DNA of 64,000 nt from assembly GCA_024760525.1 (NCBI GenBank), contig CP060499.1, positions 3,617,501-3,681,500 of the forward strand. Reading direction: 5' to 3'. The notes below the pieces were generated by a model. It saw only the letters and a program-made list of their open reading frames with translations. It was not told the origin of the DNA and searched no databases. The position numbers were made by a program, and so were the translations under genes. The stretch is from Nitrospira sp. (GTDB taxonomy: Bacteria; Nitrospirota; Nitrospiria; Nitrospirales; Nitrospiraceae). Positions within the stretch are counted from its first letter, which is position 1. Each line of letters begins with the position of its first letter. This document shows, one piece after another, positions 61,203 to 64,000 of the stretch.

Positions 61203-61652
61203 ATGCCTGATTCCCGCAAGAGTACGCACCCCCAGCACAAGAATGATGTGACCGAATTTGCCATGGCCCTGTTCCGGCTTGTGGAAACCCTGCGAGGAGA
61301 ACATGAGGAAGCTGCCGCATCAGTCGGACTCACAGCGGCTCAGGCCACCATTCTCACCTTACTGTCGGAGCCCAGCTCCATGCGAAGATTTGCTGATCAG
61401 ATGGGGTGTGATGCCTCGAATATCACTGGCATTGTAGATCGGCTCGAAGCCAAGAGCTTGGTGGTACGCTCAGCCGATGCCACGGATCGAAGAGTGAAAC
61501 TCATCAGAAGGACTCCAACTGCAGAGGCCGCTGTGAAACAGTTTCAGCGTAAACTGCTGGAAGCCTCTTCTCTGGCCAAGCTGACACCCAAGGCAAGACA
61601 GGGATTACTCGTCGCACTCGCCGAGATCCATGGTAAACCTAACCATTCATAA
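61203..61652 (+). CDS. MarR-family transcriptional regulator
   Basis: The 149-residue winged-helix protein starts at ATG 61203. The family pattern is clear: LTAAQATILTLLSEPSSMRRFADQMGCDASNITGIVDRLEAKSLVVRSADATDRRVKLIRRT. One cysteine sits in the recognition-helix region (MGCDAS), which might be a redox sensor. The putative -10 box ends only eight bases before the ATG and there is no ribosome site, so the mRNA is probably leaderless. It likely represses itself and the divergent pair. Confidence 0.9.
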   Translation: MPDSRKSTHPQHKNDVTEFAMALFRLVETLRGEHEEAAASVGLTAAQATILTLLSEPSSMRRFADQMGCDASNITGIVDRLEAKSLVVRSADATDRRVKLIRRTPTAEAAVKQFQRKLLEASSLAKLTPKARQGLLVALAEIHGKPNHS

Positions 61653-61848
61653 GATTTCATGCTTCCTACAGTTAGAAGCTGATCTCTTCTTCCATAGACT
61701 CCTCGATGCCTCCAATCACTATTATGATCGACCGTGATATCGAGGCACTGTCTCCCACCTGAAGCTCGCTGAGTTGCAGATGTCGTTTCGCTACCGAGCG
61801 GTTGGAATCCACAAGTCACGATTAGAGGCTAGAGCGTTTGAAGTAGTA

Positions 61849-62019
61849 CTACTGCCTGGCAGTTGACTCGGGTTCGTATTTCCTTTTGAGGGTCCGGCGG
61901 ATGATAGCAGATCTACTGAGACCTTCGGCTTCGGCCTCTTGATCAATTACTCTTACAATGGATTCATCGAGTCTTACCACCACAACACAATCGTGCCGTT
62001 GCCGACGAAAGGGCTGCAT
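61849..62019 (-). CDS. Ribbon-helix-helix (CopG/Arc-type) protein
   Basis: From ATG 62019, preceded by GAGGTGG, the protein is 56 residues. It shows the RHH pattern CVVVVRLDESIVRVIDQEAEAEGLSRSAIIRRTLKRK. Such proteins are antitoxins or repressors. No obvious toxin gene is adjacent on the same strand. It is divergent from the XRE gene and may share an operator (near 62050-62066). The upstream 61653-61848 stretch shows no gene. Confidence 0.6.
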   Translation of the reverse strand: MQPFRRQRHDCVVVVRLDESIVRVIDQEAEAEGLSRSAIIRRTLKRKYEPESTARQ

Positions 62020-62047
62020 ATGCCACCTCGCTTGATCGAGGTACACT

Positions 62048-62108
62048 ATATCCTAATTTGGGATACTTCTTAAAGAGGATAATCATACGGCTCCCGTAAA
62101 AGGGAGCT
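62048..62108. promoter_or_regulatory. Divergent operator and ribosome-site hairpin
   Basis: A dyad ATCC-TAATTT-GGGAT (62050-62064) lies between the two regulators. Closer to the XRE gene, GCTCCC (62090-62095) pairs with GGGAGC (62102-62107), locking up the AGGGAG ribosome site directly before ATG 62109. Confidence 0.55.
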
Positions 62109-62342
62109 ATGGCAAGAAAATCCTCATTCTCAGCTGAATACAAACACTTTTGCCACCTTTTACGATTGGCTAGGAAGGACAGCGGTTTGACTCAGAACGA
62201 TGTGGCTAAAAGACTGAAACGTCCACAGTCCTACGTCTCCAAATATGAATCAGGAGAGAGACGGCTTGACGTGATTGAGTTCTTAAGGGTATCCAGGGTC
62301 CTGGGAGTTGTGCCTGCAGATGTGTTGAACAAACTTGCATAA
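62109..62342 (+). CDS. XRE-family HTH regulator
   Basis: The 77-residue protein is almost all one Cro/C1-type [54 protein letters not shown]. It belongs to the short stand-alone type found with toxin-antitoxin or restriction modules, but no partner toxin is seen. It is divergent from the RHH gene. G+C is lower than in the flanking housekeeping genes, consistent with transferred DNA. Confidence 0.8.
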   Translation: MARKSSFSAEYKHFCHLLRLARKDSGLTQNDVAKRLKRPQSYVSKYESGERRLDVIEFLRVSRVLGVVPADVLNKLA

Positions 62343-62855
62343 TGTCAGTGCCCATCCCAATTGTCCTGCCTCATCTAGTATTTACATAACATGGTTCCTT
62401 CATATGCACTTCGGTACAGCGTAACTATCGATCGCCCCAACTCCTTCAAGGCTGTGATGCGTTTTGTCTGGATGATCTCACAATGAGGTCAATATCCCTT
62501 TATACCCTAGGGGATTTACGAGCTAGTATTAACCTACATTGTTACGGTATGGGAATGGGAAAGTTTATAGGTTCAGCCGTGGTCCTATTGATGCCCAATC
62601 ATTTACACAGACCTGCTGGACGTTCACTTTACAATAGTAGCCATGCCTACCAAGGGCCATCCCGTATATATTTGAGCATACATGAGGAAGTATCAAATTC
62701 TGGCCGCCGCTTTCGTATAATTGCAATTGGGGCCGCGTCATGGTGTGATGATCCGGGATTAAGTTCCCACTCAATCTCCTAGGCGGATGAATCATCATCG
62801 TTAAGACACTGCTCTTGCTAAGCCGATTTCAGATGAGAAAAGACTGGTAGAGGAT
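62343..62855. other. Decayed DNA with a possible IS200/REP-associated transposase trace
   Basis: About 510 bases with no intact gene. One plus-strand frame near 62483-62782 includes AVVLLMPNHLHRPAG, reminiscent of the VMPNHxH metal motif of Y1/REP-associated transposases. The rest of that frame does not match, so it is at best a remnant. Confidence 0.35.
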
Positions 62856-64000
62856 ATGAAGCAAGGATCTGGTCAGCATACCAAACGCGTCGTGTTCGGA
62901 CTGACGTTAATATTGTTCGTCTCCGGTTATTTGCTCGTCGTGAAGGCCGGTGTCTCTGATGTTCGGCAATTGTTCAGTTTTCTGGTCGCGTCGTATCTTG
63001 TGGTATGGGGTGGCTATGCACTCGCGACGACTATCCCACGGGACGAGATCAGAACCCAATTTGTGTTGCTGACGTTCTCCCTTGGGATGGGGTTGTTGTT
63101 AGTAGAACTCCCTGCTTGGTTTAGAGTGATTGATTATCGAGAGCTCTTCGCCGTCACGGGTAGCCAGCCGTGGGAACGCCCTCGCTATGTGCCCGATATG
63201 GAACTGTTGGCCAAGCCCGAACCTCACTACTCCGTCAAGATGCAGTTTAGCCGGGGGAATATCGGGCATGTCCTCTGTCTTCCACCGTACCCATCCGAGC
63301 CGTTCGAGTTGAAGTACGATCAAAATGGGTTCCGAAATGAGGGGGATCTAAGGACTGCCGAGATTGCAGTCATCGGTGATTCCTATATCGAGTCCCCCAT
63401 GATACCCGCCTCGCAATTGGCCACCACGCGGTTGGCAGAAGAAACGCAACAGGTCGTTGCCAATTTTGGACAATCGGGGTATGGGCCGCAGCAAGAACTG
63501 GCCGTCCTCAAACGTTACGCGCTTCCGCTGCATCCTAAAACCGTTGTCTGGGTCTTCTACGAAGGGAACGATCTCCTCGATGCTCGCGGTTATCCAGACT
63601 CGGTGTCGCTCCTTCGATCTCAATGGGATTCTTTGGATAGTTACTGGAATCGCGCATTTACGAAAAACGCTTTATTGTGGCTCACGCGGACTCTCAACGG
63701 ATGTGTTCCTAATCCACATGAGAAGCCTCAAGCCGCCCGCGCCGTAATGATAGACGCTACGGGGCAAGAACACCGCGTCTATGTCAAAGGGCGGTCGCAC
63801 TCAGTGAGCCTCACCGCGCAAGAGGTTGATGACCTCCAAAACACTGTGGCTGCGATCGAAGAGGCCTATCGGCTCGTTCAGCAAGAAGGGGCGCGGTTCG
63901 TCGTCGCCTTCGCGCCCCACGCGTTCCGTGTCTACCACGACATTGTCAGCTTCCAGGGAATCGGCGGAGGGATAACTCGGTGGGACCTCAATGATCTCCC
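62856..64000 (+). CDS. Membrane-anchored SGNH-hydrolase-like protein, 5' part
   Basis: The frame starts at ATG 62856 (TAGAGGA upstream) and stays open to the window end, 381 codons. Three hydrophobic segments (~12-30, ~36-58, ~68-88) anchor it in the membrane. The following domain has the SGNH block I motif AVIGDSYIES with Ser176, a Gly-containing GQSGYGPQQELAVL (block II-like), and WVFYEGNDLLD (block III-like Gly-x-Asn-Asp). It resembles AlgX/DltD/acetyltransferase-associated SGNH proteins that modify surface polysaccharides. Function and 3' end are unknown. Confidence 0.75.
   Translation, partial: MKQGSGQHTKRVVFGLTLILFVSGYLLVVKAGVSDVRQLFSFLVASYLVVWGGYALATTIPRDEIRTQFVLLTFSLGMGLLLVELPAWFRVIDYRELFAVTGSQPWERPRYVPDMELLAKPEPHYSVKMQFSRGNIGHVLCLPPYPSEPFELKYDQNGFRNEGDLRTAEIAVIGDSYIESPMIPASQLATTRLAEETQQVVANFGQSGYGPQQELAVLKRYALPLHPKTVVWVFYEGNDLLDARGYPDSVSLLRSQWDSLDSYWNRAFTKNALLWLTRTLNGCVPNPHEKPQAARAVMIDATGQEHRVYVKGRSHSVSLTAQEVDDLQNTVAAIEEAYRLVQQEGARFVVAFAPHAFRVYHDIVSFQGIGGGITRWDLNDL

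Noticed and set aside
61653..61848. Possible small gene after marR
   Set aside because: Frames are short, lack ribosome sites and show no domain; may be decayed mobile DNA, but nothing can be named.

Overview
The window looks like chromosome of a Nitrospirota bacterium, most probably a Nitrospira species. This is inferred from moderately high G+C, proteins with protochlorophyllide-reductase-like (PCP_red) repeats in a non-phototroph setting, the arrangement of the assimilatory sulfate genes, and a large stem-loop repeat of a kind I associate with Nitrospira genomes. No rRNA, CRISPR array or plasmid origin was seen. Three tRNAs are present: Arg-TCG, Val-GAC and initiator Met.

Layout. 1-4.3 kb holds small secreted or regulatory genes and two decayed genes: a frameshifted secretin-like ORF and an msrA remnant. 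4.3-17.8 kb is housekeeping and envelope DNA: aroK-aroE, an SDR oxidoreductase with trmI, NfeD-slipin, an RpoD-like sigma factor, lipB, glutamate dehydrogenase, dacA and an FG-GAP lipoprotein. 17.8-28.7 kb is one long leftward block, pheA-hisC-aroF-tyrA-aroA-cmk-plsC-rpsA-sppA-HU/IHF-PCP_red, joining Phe/Tyr synthesis to nucleotide, lipid and translation genes. 28.8-31.8 kb is yebC-ruvA-(Cys-rich secreted protein)-ruvB. 33.7-41.2 kb is the sulfate assimilation operon: an Rrf2 regulator, a double-site sulfite reductase fused to TusA, APS reductase, a TrpD2-like protein, cysD, and cysN fused to a degenerate APS kinase. 42-52.3 kb is a translation region: HU, tRNA-Val, thrS-infC-rpmI-rplT, then in the opposite orientation a complete archaeal-type phenylalanyl-tRNA synthetase (pheS-pheT), followed by rpe, rsmB and fmt.

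The accessory part begins exactly at the 3' end of tRNA-fMet (52,471). A tyrosine integrase gene abuts the tRNA, followed by an inovirus (filamentous phage) prophage to about 59.9 kb. It encodes an excisionase-like protein, a RadC-family protein on the opposite strand, two related major coat proteins (one without a signal peptide), Zot/pI, pVI, a pIII-like adsorption protein, an ssDNA-binding protein, a Rep initiator and a second small helix-turn-helix (HTH) protein behind a 10-bp-phased repeat array. No phage secretin is encoded. I could not see the second attachment site.

Beyond the phage lie a divergent MarR / membrane protein / NAD(P)-binding protein unit with a near-perfect 17-bp-arm operator, a divergent ribbon-helix-helix / XRE pair, a stretch of decayed DNA, and the 5' part of a membrane-anchored SGNH-family protein running off the right edge. 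The points most worth follow-up are the inovirus, the in-place replacement of PheRS by an archaeal-type enzyme, the double-cluster sulfite reductase-TusA fusion with its unusual neighbours, and the large stem-loop element between cysD and cysN.
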